Shown piece by piece: positions 33,323-42,204 of a stretch of 64,000 nucleotides of DNA (positions are counted from its first letter, which is position 1; the number at the start of each line of letters is the position of its first letter). Origin of the DNA: Streptomyces abikoensis (GTDB taxonomy: Bacteria > Actinomycetota > Actinomycetes > Streptomycetales > Streptomycetaceae). The notes below the pieces were generated by a model. The model was given only the letters and a program-made list of their open reading frames with translations. It made no database searches and was not told where the DNA came from. A program made the position numbers and the translations under genes. The DNA lies in assembly GCF_014648775.1 (NCBI RefSeq), contig NZ_BMRT01000002.1, positions 434,001 through 498,000 on the forward strand, in the 5' to 3' direction.

Positions 33323-34159
33323 CTAGCGCCGGCGTCCGTTCAGGCGCAGGGCGGTGCACATCGCGAGGTCCACGGCGGCGGGCGGGATCAGGCGTGCGGC
33401 CCGGGCCACAGCCGCTTCGTAACCGACGCCGTAGCGGCGGCGGGGCACCCGGGCGGTCAGCGCCCGGCGGACCGCGCGGGCGACGGTTTCGGGGCCGGGC
33501 GGCTTCCGGGCGACGACGATCCGGCGGGCGCGGTCGTAGGCGGCCTCGTATCGGGAGCCCGGAGGGGCGATTCGCGCGAGTGCTCCGGAGACCAGCGGTG
33601 TGTCGACGGTTCCCGGTTCGATGAGCGAGACCCGTACTCCGCTTCCGGCGAGCTCCCTGCGCAGGGTGTCGGTCAGGGCCTCCAGCGCGAACTTGCCGGC
33701 GGAGTACCAGCCGTTGAAGGGAACGGCGATCAGTCCTCCGGCGGAGCTCATCTGGAGGATGCGGCCCTCGCCCCGCCGGCGCATTCCGGGCAGGATCAGC
33801 CGCGTCATACGGGCGACGCCCAGCAGGTTGACCTCCAGCACGGCGCGCGCGTCCGCCTCGGACACGTCCTCGAAGGCACCGGGGTTCACGATGCCCGCGT
33901 TGTTCACCAGGGCCCAGGGGCCGCCGTCGGTCTGTTCGTCGATCTCGGCGACGGCGTCCTGGCAGGAGCGGGGGTCGGTGACGTCCAGGAGGACCGTGCG
34001 CATGGTGTGGCCGCGTTCGGCCGCCTCGGCGGTGAGTTTCCCGGCCTTTTCCGTGGTCCGGGCGGTGGCGATGACGTGGAAGCCGTGGGCGGCCAGGTCC
34101 AGGGCGGTGACCCGGCCGATGCCGCTGGTGGCTCCGGTGATGACGACGGTCTTCTTCAC
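33323..34159 (-). CDS. Short-chain dehydrogenase/reductase
   Basis: 278 aa, GTG start at 34159 overlapping the stop of the acyltransferase gene (GTGA). Classical SDR: TGATSGIG cofactor loop, NNAGIV, catalytic Ser in MSSAGG, YSAGK with Tyr and Lys, and EPGTVDTPL. The C-terminal roughly 60 residues, rich in Arg and Ala, resemble long-chain-alcohol or lipid reductases. It probably reduces a ketone or aldehyde intermediate of this cluster. Cofactor NADP(H) is likely. Confidence 0.88.
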   Translation of the reverse strand: MKKTVVITGATSGIGRVTALDLAAHGFHVIATARTTEKAGKLTAEAAERGHTMRTVLLDVTDPRSCQDAVAEIDEQTDGGPWALVNNAGIVNPGAFEDVSEADARAVLEVNLLGVARMTRLILPGMRRRGEGRILQMSSAGGLIAVPFNGWYSAGKFALEALTDTLRRELAGSGVRVSLIEPGTVDTPLVSGALARIAPPGSRYEAAYDRARRIVVARKPPGPETVARAVRRALTARVPRRRYGVGYEAAVARAARLIPPAAVDLAMCTALRLNGRRR

Positions 34160-35481
34160 AGGGCTGATTCCTCGGGTCGGTTGATGAGCGCTGTGCGAAG
34201 TTCGGTGAGGGACTCCGCGATGAGGCCGGGCAGGCGGCCCGCGTCGCCCACGAAGGGCCGCAGGACACAGTGCACCGTGATCTTCGTGGTACCTACGGTG
34301 ACGAGGAACCCGGCGGTCTGTTTCGGCAGCCTCGCGGGCAGGGCGAGCAGTTCCTCGGCATCCAGGTCGGCGGGGTCGGCGGCGGGAATGATCGTCACGA
34401 TGGGCCGGGGTTTCTCACCCCTGAGCACCACATGGGCGAAGAGCCAGCCGAGCAGGTTCGGGGCGCGGTACAGGGAGGTGAGAAGCTTCCGGAAGTCATT
34501 GACCTCCCGGTAGTCGGCCTGTTCGGCGATCCGGCGCAGGCGCCGCACCGGCGAGGGTTCGGCGCAGGGCAGGGTCAGGGGCAGACCCGCGACCCGGTTT
34601 CCCAGACAGTTCGTCTCGCGCTGGGCACGCAGGCTCATGGCGAGGTACGCGGGCAGGCCCCGGCGCTGCCGGCGATCGAGGGCGCCGGTCCAGTGCCCCG
34701 GTGTCCAGGCCCGTAGCGCCCCGCAGAGCACGGCCAGGCAGATCTGCGCGGTCCCGGCTCCGGTGCGACGGCCGATGTCGTCGAAGTCCGAGCGGTCCAG
34801 GACGGCTGTGTACCGTTGCCATTCCTCGGAGGCGTCGGGTTCGTCGGCCGGCAGCCAGCGGGCGCTGGGCAGGAAGAAGCGCGGCGCGAGGCGCAGGCCG
34901 ACGCGCAGGGCGCGGCCGGACAGCTTGTTCCCGGGTGGCTGGGCGGGGACGAACGGCAACCGTTCGCCGCTGAAGAGGGATTGCCCCGTCATGGCGATGG
35001 CGATGCCGTCCTGGAGGACGTGGGAGACGCGGTAGGCGAGCAGGTGTTCGTCGGCGCGATATCCGCTGATGATCTGCACGCTCCACGGCGGGCGGCCCGG
35101 GGGCCACGGCCGTTCCACCGCTTCCTTCATGCACTGCTCGGGAGTCCGGCCGGCCGGGAAGCGCAGTTCTTCGACGTGGTGGCGCAGGTCCACCTCGCAC
35201 GCTTCGAAGTACCGCCTCCATCCGCGACCGCCCACGCGGTGGCCGAGCGCGGGAATCCGTTCGACCACATCGGACAGCCGTGCGCGGACCTCCCCTGCCG
35301 TCGGCGGGGCGCCGCGTCTGCGCAACGCGGCGATCGCGTTCCAGTCACGACTGTCCTGCAGATGGATGGACTTGTCTCCCACGCTGAAGGGCACCGTGCC
35401 CTCCGCCGTTCGACGCGTACGTGTGAACATGCCGGGCCGCTTGACGATGACTTGAGCGGTCTTCATGGAACCATGTTCCAC
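34156..35481 (-). CDS. WES/DGAT-type acyltransferase (condensation-like fold)
   Basis: 441 aa from GTG 35481; an ATG at 35466 is an alternative (436 aa). The active-site motif is HVLQDG with His144, i.e. HxxxDG where the preceding His of HHxxxDG is Ser143. The FxFxLxDG-like C-terminal part and the wax-ester-synthase C-terminal domain (about 290-430) support an acyl-CoA- or acyl-ACP-dependent O-/N-acyltransferase. It overlaps the SDR gene by 4 bp and is divergent from the MMPL exporter gene. It may offload or esterify the lipid made by the plus-strand ketosynthases. Acceptor unknown. Confidence 0.8.
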   Translation of the reverse strand: MEHGSMKTAQVIVKRPGMFTRTRRTAEGTVPFSVGDKSIHLQDSRDWNAIAALRRRGAPPTAGEVRARLSDVVERIPALGHRVGGRGWRRYFEACEVDLRHHVEELRFPAGRTPEQCMKEAVERPWPPGRPPWSVQIISGYRADEHLLAYRVSHVLQDGIAIAMTGQSLFSGERLPFVPAQPPGNKLSGRALRVGLRLAPRFFLPSARWLPADEPDASEEWQRYTAVLDRSDFDDIGRRTGAGTAQICLAVLCGALRAWTPGHWTGALDRRQRRGLPAYLAMSLRAQRETNCLGNRVAGLPLTLPCAEPSPVRRLRRIAEQADYREVNDFRKLLTSLYRAPNLLGWLFAHVVLRGEKPRPIVTIIPAADPADLDAEELLALPARLPKQTAGFLVTVGTTKITVHCVLRPFVGDAGRLPGLIAESLTELRTALINRPEESAL

Positions 35482-35498
35482 ATTGACCGGAATATTCC
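35466..35498. promoter_or_regulatory. Two palindromes in the divergent acyltransferase/MMPL promoter region
   Basis: TGGAAC-CAT-GTTCCA (35466-35480) and GGAATATTCC (35489-35498) are perfect inverted repeats spaced 8 bp apart, in an AT-rich stretch. They lie next to the divergent starts, so a dimeric repressor (TetR- or MarR-like) could bind here. No TetR gene is close by. Confidence 0.5.
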
Positions 35499-35557
35499 AT
35501 TTTGCGACACAGTGCCCTTCTTTATTGCTATTTGATGATGCGAAGGAGGCGAATTAC

Positions 35558-37696
35558 GTGACATGGCCACGAGCCCGCGGGAACCGGTGGCACGTACTGG
35601 CGTGGGCCGTTCTCGCGCTGGCCGCGTGCCTCGCCCTCCCCGCCGGGCTCGGTCATCTGCGCGGCGCCGTACCGGAGTTGCCGGGCAGTTCCTCCGCCCG
35701 CGCCGCCGCGCTCGTCGTGCGCGGCATGCCACGGCTCGGCACCGAGCAGCTGGTCCTCGCCTTCGACTCCCCCACCCTGCGCGCCGACGAAGCCCCGTAC
35801 CGCCGCGCCGTGACGGCCGCCGCCCGGGCCATGGCGGCGGCGCCCGGGGTGGGGCAGGTGCTCACCGTCCCGGACACCCCGCGCGTCGACCCCCACCACG
35901 CTTATCTGATCTTCGGGGCCCGGGGCGACGCCGACGCCCGGCAGCGGCTGTTGCCCGTATGGCGCGCCACCGCCCACCACGCCACCGCCACCGCCTCCGG
36001 CGGCCGGGTCACCGTCGCGCTGACCGGCGGGACGCCCGTCTTCACCGCCCTGCGCGACGCGGATCTGCGCGACCTGCGGTACGTGGAGGCCGTGACCGTA
36101 CCGGCCGCCCTGCTGCTGCTCGTCCTGGGGCTGGGCTCGGCGGGATCCGCCCTGGTGCCGTTGGCGGCGGCCGGGTTGGGAGTCCTCGTGAGCGCCGGGT
36201 CGCTCGCCGCCCTCGCCTTCCTGCTGCCCGTCGACAGCATGGCGCTGACCGTCGCCACCACCGTGGGCTTCGGTCTCGGCCTCGACTACACCCTGCTGGT
36301 CCTGCTCCACTACCGCCGTCACCGCGACCACGGTCTCGCCCCGCGCGCGGCGGCCGACCTCGCGCGGGCGACGGCGGGGCGGGCGGTGCTGTGGTGCGCG
36401 GCGGCGGTGCTCGTCACCAGCGCGGCCCTGCTGACCGTACCGCTGGCCTTCGTCCGCACGATGGCGCTGGCCACCGGTCTCTCCACCGTGGTCACCGCGG
36501 CCGTGGCGACCACGGCCCTGCCCGCCGTCCTGCCCCGCCTGGACCGGCTGCCGGCTTGGGGCCGGGTCCGGCGCGGGCGCCCCCGGCGGGGGCGCTGGGA
36601 GCGCTGGGCCGAGCACATGATGCGCCGCCCCTGGCCGTATCTCCTCGGCGCCGTCGCCGTCCTCGCCCTCGCCGCCGTGCCCGCGGGCGACCTGCGGCTC
36701 GGACTGCGGATGGACCGCGCGGCGATCGCCCACAGCGCGGCGGGAGCCGGCCTGGCCCGGCTGGAACGGGACGGGCTGGCCGACATCACCCTGCTCGCCC
36801 TCCCCCACCGCGCCGGAGCGGACCCCTTGGACACCACCACCCTGGTCGACGCGCTGCACCACGACCCACGCGTCACCACCGTCGGCGCCGTGGACAACGG
36901 GCGCGACCTGACGGTCGTCACCGTCACCGACCGCCTCCCCGTGGACAGCGCCGGGGCCCGCCGGCTCGTCCATGACATCCGGTCACTCGCCACCCGCACC
37001 CTGCCGCCGGGCCAACCGGTGTACACCGGCGGTCCCGCCGCCACCCTGGCCGACTTCGTCGGCGCGCTCCGCTCCGCCCTGTGGCAGGTCGGCGCGCTCG
37101 CCCTCGCGGGCTCGCTCCTGGTGATGCTGGTGGCCTTCCGCAGCCTGCTCGTCCCGGTCAAGGCCCTGGCCATGAACGCCCTGTCGACGGCGGCCGCCTT
37201 CGGGCTGCTCGCCTCGCTCACCCGGAACACGGCGGGAACGGTCAACCTCGCGGTGCCGCTGCTGGCCCTGACGATCGTCTTCGGGCTGTCCCTGGACTAC
37301 GAGGTCTTCCTCGTCCACCGCATCACCGCCCACTACCGCGCGGACGGCGACTGCCGCCGGGCCGTGGCGCGCGGGCTGAGCGAGACCGCCCGTCCCATCA
37401 CGCTCGCGGCGGCCACCATGGCCGTCGTCTTCGCCGGACTCATGGCCACCCACCGCCAGGACTTCCGCCAGACCGGCTTCCTCGTCGCCACCGCCGTGCT
37501 CCTGGACGTCACGCTGATCCGCCTGGTGGTCGTACCGGCACTCATGCGGTTGCTCGGCCATCGCAACTGGTGGCTGCCGCGACCGCTGCGCCGGCTGCTG
37601 CCCCCGTTCCCCGCCGCCGCACTGCCCCCGCAACGACCGGCCCCGCCCGAGCCGGTGGCCACCTCGCCCGCCCACCCCCAAGGAGACCCCTTGTGA
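35558..37696 (+). CDS. MmpL-type RND exporter
   Basis: 712 aa from the GTG at 35558, which has an ideal AAGGAGG ribosome site; an upstream extension begins in the promoter. About 12 membrane helices in two repeats, each with a large extracytoplasmic loop. Both halves keep the proton-relay Asp-Tyr pair: Asp243-Tyr244 (GLGLDY) and Asp580-Tyr581 (GLSLDY). MmpL proteins export lipids and lipopeptides. It leads an operon with a secreted protein, KAS III, ACP and KAS II, so it is probably the exporter of that lipid-like product. Confidence 0.92.
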   Translation: MTWPRARGNRWHVLAWAVLALAACLALPAGLGHLRGAVPELPGSSSARAAALVVRGMPRLGTEQLVLAFDSPTLRADEAPYRRAVTAAARAMAAAPGVGQVLTVPDTPRVDPHHAYLIFGARGDADARQRLLPVWRATAHHATATASGGRVTVALTGGTPVFTALRDADLRDLRYVEAVTVPAALLLLVLGLGSAGSALVPLAAAGLGVLVSAGSLAALAFLLPVDSMALTVATTVGFGLGLDYTLLVLLHYRRHRDHGLAPRAAADLARATAGRAVLWCAAAVLVTSAALLTVPLAFVRTMALATGLSTVVTAAVATTALPAVLPRLDRLPAWGRVRRGRPRRGRWERWAEHMMRRPWPYLLGAVAVLALAAVPAGDLRLGLRMDRAAIAHSAAGAGLARLERDGLADITLLALPHRAGADPLDTTTLVDALHHDPRVTTVGAVDNGRDLTVVTVTDRLPVDSAGARRLVHDIRSLATRTLPPGQPVYTGGPAATLADFVGALRSALWQVGALALAGSLLVMLVAFRSLLVPVKALAMNALSTAAAFGLLASLTRNTAGTVNLAVPLLALTIVFGLSLDYEVFLVHRITAHYRADGDCRRAVARGLSETARPITLAAATMAVVFAGLMATHRQDFRQTGFLVATAVLLDVTLIRLVVVPALMRLLGHRNWWLPRPLRRLLPPFPAAALPPQRPAPPEPVATSPAHPQGDPL

Positions 37697-38265
37697 CCCC
37701 GCCACTCCTCCGCCCGCTCAGGACCGCCGTCGCGGCTCTGCTCGCGTCGACGGCCCTCGCCACCGCCCCGGCCCCCGCGACCGCCGCCCCCACCGACCTG
37801 CGCACCGTGCTGCGCTGCCGCGTCGCGACGGCCACCGAACGGCCGATCACGTTCTCCCCCGAACTCACCCTCCAGCCCCGGACCATCCGGGTCACCGGCA
37901 CCTTCCGCGTGACCCACTGCAGCTCACCGGACGGCTCCGAACCACGGCTGCGCGGCGGGATGGCGATGGTCCAGGGCAATGCCCTGGCCAGTTGCACCGG
38001 TGCCTCGCGGATCACCGGTTCCGGCAGGATCGTCTGGTACGACAGCGCGGGTCGCCACGCGGGCGTCTCCCGTTTCCGGCCGCTCCGGGACACGGTGAAC
38101 GGCCACAACCCCGGCGACGCCTTCCTCGGCGGCGTCGTCACCAGCGGGCCGCTCACCGGGGCGTACCTGTCGGGCAAGGCCACCCCCACCAGTGACGTGA
38201 GCCAGTGCGCCGGCCTGGGCCTGCGCACGGTGTACGGCACGGGCAGGCTCAGGTTCCTGCGATGA
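37693..38265 (+). CDS. Secreted hypothetical protein of the MMPL/KAS operon
   Basis: 190 aa, GTG start overlapping the MMPL stop (GTGA), ribosome site AAGGAGA. A signal peptide (about 1-33, cleavage after ATA) is followed by a beta-rich domain with four cysteines. I recognise no family. Translational coupling to the exporter and overlap with the KAS III gene show that it belongs to the pathway, possibly as an extracellular carrier or partner of the exporter. Confidence 0.75.
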   Translation: MTPPLLRPLRTAVAALLASTALATAPAPATAAPTDLRTVLRCRVATATERPITFSPELTLQPRTIRVTGTFRVTHCSSPDGSEPRLRGGMAMVQGNALASCTGASRITGSGRIVWYDSAGRHAGVSRFRPLRDTVNGHNPGDAFLGGVVTSGPLTGAYLSGKATPTSDVSQCAGLGLRTVYGTGRLRFLR

Positions 38266-39362
38266 GCCACGACGGCGCCGTCCCGCCATCCCCCGGCCTT
38301 CCCCGCCACAGCGCGCTCTCCCAGGTCGCCGTCCACACGCCGCCCGGCCGCCAGACCGGCGAGGAGATCGAGGACGACATCCGGGCCCGCAACCCGGGCA
38401 TCCGGCTCCTCCCCGGGCTGCTGCGGCAGATGTACGGCTTCGAGGAGCGCCGCGTGGCACCCGCCGGCACCTGGCCCTCCGACCTGGCCGCGGCGGCGGG
38501 GCGCCGCGCCCTGGAGCGGGCGGGACTCGGTCCGGACGCCGTCGACCTGCTGGTCTTCGCCTCCGCGAGCGAGGACGTGGAGGAACCGGCCACGGCCCAC
38601 ATCGTCGCCCACAAGCTGGGCATCACCGCGCCGGTCTTCGACATCCAGAACGCCTGCAACGGCGTCCTCAACGCCGTCGAGATCGCCGACGCCCTGATCC
38701 GGGCAGGCCGCTACGACCGCGTGCTCATCACCACCGGGGAGCTCGGCAGCGCCCTGTCCCGGCTCCCGGCGCGGCACCAGGACGAACTCGCCGCGCTCCT
38801 CCCCGCATACACCCTCGGCGACCTGGGCGCCGCCCTCCTCCTGGAGGCGAGCGACCACCCCGGAGTGCTCGGAGCGGCCTTCCACGCCAACTCCGCCGGC
38901 TGGCGGGCCGCGACCGTCACCAATCCGTACTACACCCCCCGGTTCGGCTCGCAGTCCGCACGCTTCGACTCCCACGCCCTGGCCGCCTCCTTCACCGGCA
39001 TGGAAGGGGCGGCGTTCGACGCCCTCCACGCCATCGGCCGCACGACGGGCGACATTCACCTCTGCTGCGTCCACCAGGCATCGGTCCCCTTCACCCACGC
39101 CATCCTGGAAGCCCTCGGCGTTCCCGGTGACAGAGCCGTCTCCACCTTCCCCCGCTACGGCAACGTCGCCACCGCGACCCTGCCGCTGCAACTCGTCGAG
39201 GCCGAGCGGCGGGGCATGCTGCGCCCCGGCGACCTGGTGGCCCTGTTCGGGCTGGCCAGCGGCGCCTCCTTCGGAATGCTCCTCATGGCCTGGCACCCGT
39301 CCGGAACACCGAGGCCACCCGCCCAGCGGACGTGGCAGCACACCACCTCCCTCGTGCCCTGA
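38262..39362 (+). CDS. Beta-ketoacyl synthase III (FabH-like)
   Basis: 366 aa, ATG overlapping the upstream stop (ATGA). The thiolase-fold catalytic triad is complete: Cys132 (NACNG), His271 (CVHQAS) and Asn301 (RYGNVATAT). KAS III enzymes condense an acyl-CoA starter with malonyl-ACP. The long N-terminus and unusual sequence suggest an unusual starter, and a non-acetyl starter or a beta-lactone/ester-forming FabH relative cannot be excluded. Coupled to the ACP and KAS II genes downstream. Confidence 0.9.
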   Translation: MSHDGAVPPSPGLPRHSALSQVAVHTPPGRQTGEEIEDDIRARNPGIRLLPGLLRQMYGFEERRVAPAGTWPSDLAAAAGRRALERAGLGPDAVDLLVFASASEDVEEPATAHIVAHKLGITAPVFDIQNACNGVLNAVEIADALIRAGRYDRVLITTGELGSALSRLPARHQDELAALLPAYTLGDLGAALLLEASDHPGVLGAAFHANSAGWRAATVTNPYYTPRFGSQSARFDSHALAASFTGMEGAAFDALHAIGRTTGDIHLCCVHQASVPFTHAILEALGVPGDRAVSTFPRYGNVATATLPLQLVEAERRGMLRPGDLVALFGLASGASFGMLLMAWHPSGTPRPPAQRTWQHTTSLVP

Positions 39363-39408
39363 CCGGCGGAAACGTCCACGACCGAACCGAAAGGAAAGGA
39401 AACACACC

Positions 39409-39663
39409 ATGACCGACACCTACGCCGTCATCCACTCCATCCTGACCACGACCTTCCGGGTGCCGGACCACGAGATCGGGCCCCAGGTCACCCTGGAGCA
39501 GCTCCAGTTGGACTCCCTAGCGCTCGCCGAGCTCGCCCTCCTCCTCGAGGAGCGGATCGGGGTGAAGCTCGACAGCGAGCACGCCACCCGCTTCACCACG
39601 CTCGCCGAGATCACCGACCACCTGGACGCCCTGCGGCGCGGGGAGGCGGTGGGAGCCCCGTGA
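39409..39663 (+). CDS. Acyl carrier protein
   Basis: 84 aa, ATG at 39409 with ribosome site AAGGAAAGGA. Four-helix ACP pattern with phosphopantetheine Ser36 in LDSLALAEL. It overlaps the following KAS II start by four bases, so this is the dedicated carrier of the cluster. Genomes of this type have their own fabC-type ACP for primary lipids, so this is an additional one. Confidence 0.92.
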   Translation: MTDTYAVIHSILTTTFRVPDHEIGPQVTLEQLQLDSLALAELALLLEERIGVKLDSEHATRFTTLAEITDHLDALRRGEAVGAP

Positions 39664-40892
39664 ACCCGCCGGGACCACCGGTCGCCGTCACCGGCCTCGG
39701 CCTGGTCACCCCGGCCGGGGACGGTGTCGACGCCACGTGGGAGGCCGTCCTCGACGGCCGGGGCACGGCGGCCCGCGACCCCCTGCTCGACGGCCTCCCC
39801 ATGGACTTCTCCTGCCGCGTGCCCCTCGGCGAGGACGACCTCGACCGTCGCGTCGGGCGGACGTCCTGGCGCATGGGCAGGCCGGCGAAGCTCGCCGTCC
39901 TGGCCGCCCGCGAGGCGGTGCGGGACGCCGGGCTGGACCCGGCCGCGTGGGACGGTTCCCGCGTCGCCACCGTCATGGGGTGCGGCATGGGCAACATGGA
40001 GCAGGTCGAGGAGCAGTACCGGCGTCTGGGCCGGCGCGGCCCCGACGCCGTCTCGCCGCTCGCCATCCCCATGATCATCCCCAATCTCGGCGCCGGCGAG
40101 GTCTCCATCGACCTCAAGGCCCGGGGGCCGAACCTCGCCCCGGCGACCGCCTGCGCCTCCGGCGCCACCGCCATCGCCGTGGCACGCGACCTGCTGGTCT
40201 CGGGCGCGTGCGACGTGGCGGTGGCCGGGGGCGTGGAGGCGGCCATCAGCCGTCTTTCGACAACCGGATTCCGCAACATGGGCGCCCTGTCCGGACGGAC
40301 CGACGCGCCCGGCGAGGCGTCCCGTCCGTTCGCGCCCGACCGGGACGGCTTCGTGATGGCCGAGGGCGCCGGCGTCCTCGTCCTGGAGCGCGTCGGGGAC
40401 GCCGCCGCGCGCGGCGCCCGTCCCCGTGCCCTGCTCACCGGCTGCGGCAGCGCCTCGGACGCCCACCACCCCACCGCGCCGCCCGAGGGGGCCCCCGGCG
40501 CGGAGGCCGCCCTGCGCACCGCGCTCGGCGGGGCCGGGCTCGCGTCGTACGAGATCGACCACGTGAACGCGCACGGCACGTCCACCCCGCTCAACGACGC
40601 CACGGAGGCGGCGTTGATCGCCCGGGTCCTGCCGCACCGGCCCAGCGTCACCGCGCCCAAGGGCGTCCTCGGCCACACCCTCGGCGCGGCCGGGGCGATC
40701 GAGGCGGCGCTGACGGTCCTGACGATCCAGCACCGCCTCGTACCGCCGATCGCCAACCTCACGGCGCCCGCACCGGAGTTCGACATCGACTGCGTGACCA
40801 AGCAGCCACGCCGTCAGGACGTCCGCGCGGCCGTCAGCCACTCCTTCGGCTTCGGCGGCCACAACGTCGTCCTGGTGCTCACGGCCCCCTGA
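39660..40892 (+). CDS. Beta-ketoacyl-ACP synthase II (FabF-like)
   Basis: 410 aa, GTG overlapping the ACP stop. The active site Cys165 (TACASG), His305 (NAHGTST) and His339 with Lys334 (KGVLGHT) are all kept, so it should be a functional condensing enzyme, not a chain-length factor. Only this elongating ketosynthase is present; no ketoreductase, dehydratase or malonyltransferase is in the cluster, so these functions must come from primary metabolism or from the SDR. The gene ends at a hairpin shared with the LuxR gene. Confidence 0.92.
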   Translation: MNPPGPPVAVTGLGLVTPAGDGVDATWEAVLDGRGTAARDPLLDGLPMDFSCRVPLGEDDLDRRVGRTSWRMGRPAKLAVLAAREAVRDAGLDPAAWDGSRVATVMGCGMGNMEQVEEQYRRLGRRGPDAVSPLAIPMIIPNLGAGEVSIDLKARGPNLAPATACASGATAIAVARDLLVSGACDVAVAGGVEAAISRLSTTGFRNMGALSGRTDAPGEASRPFAPDRDGFVMAEGAGVLVLERVGDAAARGARPRALLTGCGSASDAHHPTAPPEGAPGAEAALRTALGGAGLASYEIDHVNAHGTSTPLNDATEAALIARVLPHRPSVTAPKGVLGHTLGAAGAIEAALTVLTIQHRLVPPIANLTAPAPEFDIDCVTKQPRRQDVRAAVSHSFGFGGHNVVLVLTAP

Positions 40893-40900
40893 GCGCCCGT

Positions 40901-40943
40901 CACACTCGGAGCGTCACACCCCGCACGTCACGCTCCGAGTGTG
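40901..40943. terminator. Bidirectional terminator hairpin
   Basis: Perfect 14-bp inverted repeat (40901-40914 with 40930-40943) around a 15-nt loop at the 3' ends of the KAS II gene and the convergent LuxR gene; it includes the LuxR stop region. Confidence 0.75.
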
Positions 40944-42016
40944 GCGAGCAGTTCGTCCCGGCCGCTCACCCCGGTCTTGCGGAACACCGCCTTCACATGC
41001 GTGTTGACCGTGTGGAGGGACACGCTCAGGCTGCGGGCGATCTGCTTGGGCGCCGCGCCGGAGTGCAGGTGCTGGACGATCTGGCGTTCGCGGGCGGTGA
41101 GGCCGTGCCAGGCCGAGAACACGGGCAGCAGCAGGTCACCGGTGGCCTCCTGGAGGATCACCGCGACATCGCCCGTACCGTCGGCGTCGAGTGGCTGCGC
41201 GTGCACGGCGACCCTGCGGCCGAGAAACGCGGCGGGACTGCAGGCGACCGGGGCGGGAGCGCTCGGATCGATCAGGTGGCGCCGCGCGGCGAGGGTGATC
41301 TCACGCATCGACACCATCGGCATCCACTCCGGTGCCATGCCGTGCGCCGGATCGATCTCCCCCAGCCACGCCCGCGCCTCGGGGGTGAGGGAACGCACCT
41401 CGTTGTCGGCGCCGACGATGACGACTCCGGCCGGCAGATACGGCCGGGCGGTACGGGGTTCACCGGCGGTGGCGTACCGGCGCAGCAAGGTGATCAGGGG
41501 TGAGGAGATCCGGGAGAGCCGCTCGGCGTCGTCGGGGCCGAAGGCCCTGCCGCCCTCCGACCTCAGCAGGGACAGCAGGCCCCACAGGCCCCGGCCGTCC
41601 CGGAGGAACAACCGCAGCTCGCAGCCGGCGCCGTGCGCCGTCAGGATCTCCAGGGCACGTCGGCGCCCGGGCGACCTCGGTGGGGGCGCTTGATCAGGGC
41701 GCTCGTCCCCGCCGATCAGGCCCACGGGCGCCGGCAGCCGGGCGACGTCGACCGGGCTGAAGGGGTCGTCACCCAGATAGGACTCGTACAACTGGTCCCG
41801 GACGAGACCGGGGCTGAACGTGTGCAGGAACCCGAACGAGACCGCTCCGGTGACCGGGTTCATCCCGAACAGCCGCAACCCGTCGTGCGCCACGCAGGGG
41901 CCGATCGCCCGCGAGACCAGCTCGGCCAGTTCGTCGCGGACGAACCGCTCCCCCGCCGCCGCTTCCAGGCGGCGTGCCACCTGGGACACATCTCCGCGCA
42001 CCGGTTTTACCGCCAA
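40928..42016 (-). CDS. LuxR-family regulator with GAF-like N-terminus
   Basis: 362 aa from a TTG at 42016 (GGAGG lies about 12 bases upstream; a GTG at 42001 is an alternative). The N-terminal about 150 residues look like a GAF/sensor domain, followed by a second PAS-like segment (about 195-285) and a C-terminal helix-turn-helix (about 300-360: LTARERQIVQHLHSG, KQIARSLSVSLHTVNTHV). It sits at the end of the KAS operon in the opposite direction. It could be the pathway regulator, though nothing in the sequence shows its targets. Confidence 0.85.
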   Translation of the reverse strand: MAVKPVRGDVSQVARRLEAAAGERFVRDELAELVSRAIGPCVAHDGLRLFGMNPVTGAVSFGFLHTFSPGLVRDQLYESYLGDDPFSPVDVARLPAPVGLIGGDERPDQAPPPRSPGRRRALEILTAHGAGCELRLFLRDGRGLWGLLSLLRSEGGRAFGPDDAERLSRISSPLITLLRRYATAGEPRTARPYLPAGVVIVGADNEVRSLTPEARAWLGEIDPAHGMAPEWMPMVSMREITLAARRHLIDPSAPAPVACSPAAFLGRRVAVHAQPLDADGTGDVAVILQEATGDLLLPVFSAWHGLTARERQIVQHLHSGAAPKQIARSLSVSLHTVNTHVKAVFRKTGVSGRDELLATLGA

Positions 42017-42204
42017 CCGACGTCTTCCCTCCGGCCTTCAGCATGCCGGGGCGCGGGGAGGGCGGGAAACCGGCGGTCCACTGAGCGGACCATGACGTGC
42101 CGCATAGCGACGGGCCCGGGGCGCGCCCAGTCCCCAATTCTCGGGATTACGGGAGGAACGACGGCCGGGCGACAGTCAGGTGTCCGGAACAGAAGGAGGA
42201 GACC

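Noticed and set aside
38262..39362. HMG-CoA synthase, completing a mevalonate pathway with the HMGR
   Set aside because: The Cys-His-Asn triad and context (ACP, KAS II) fit FabH better. It lies 34 kb from the HMGR in another operon.
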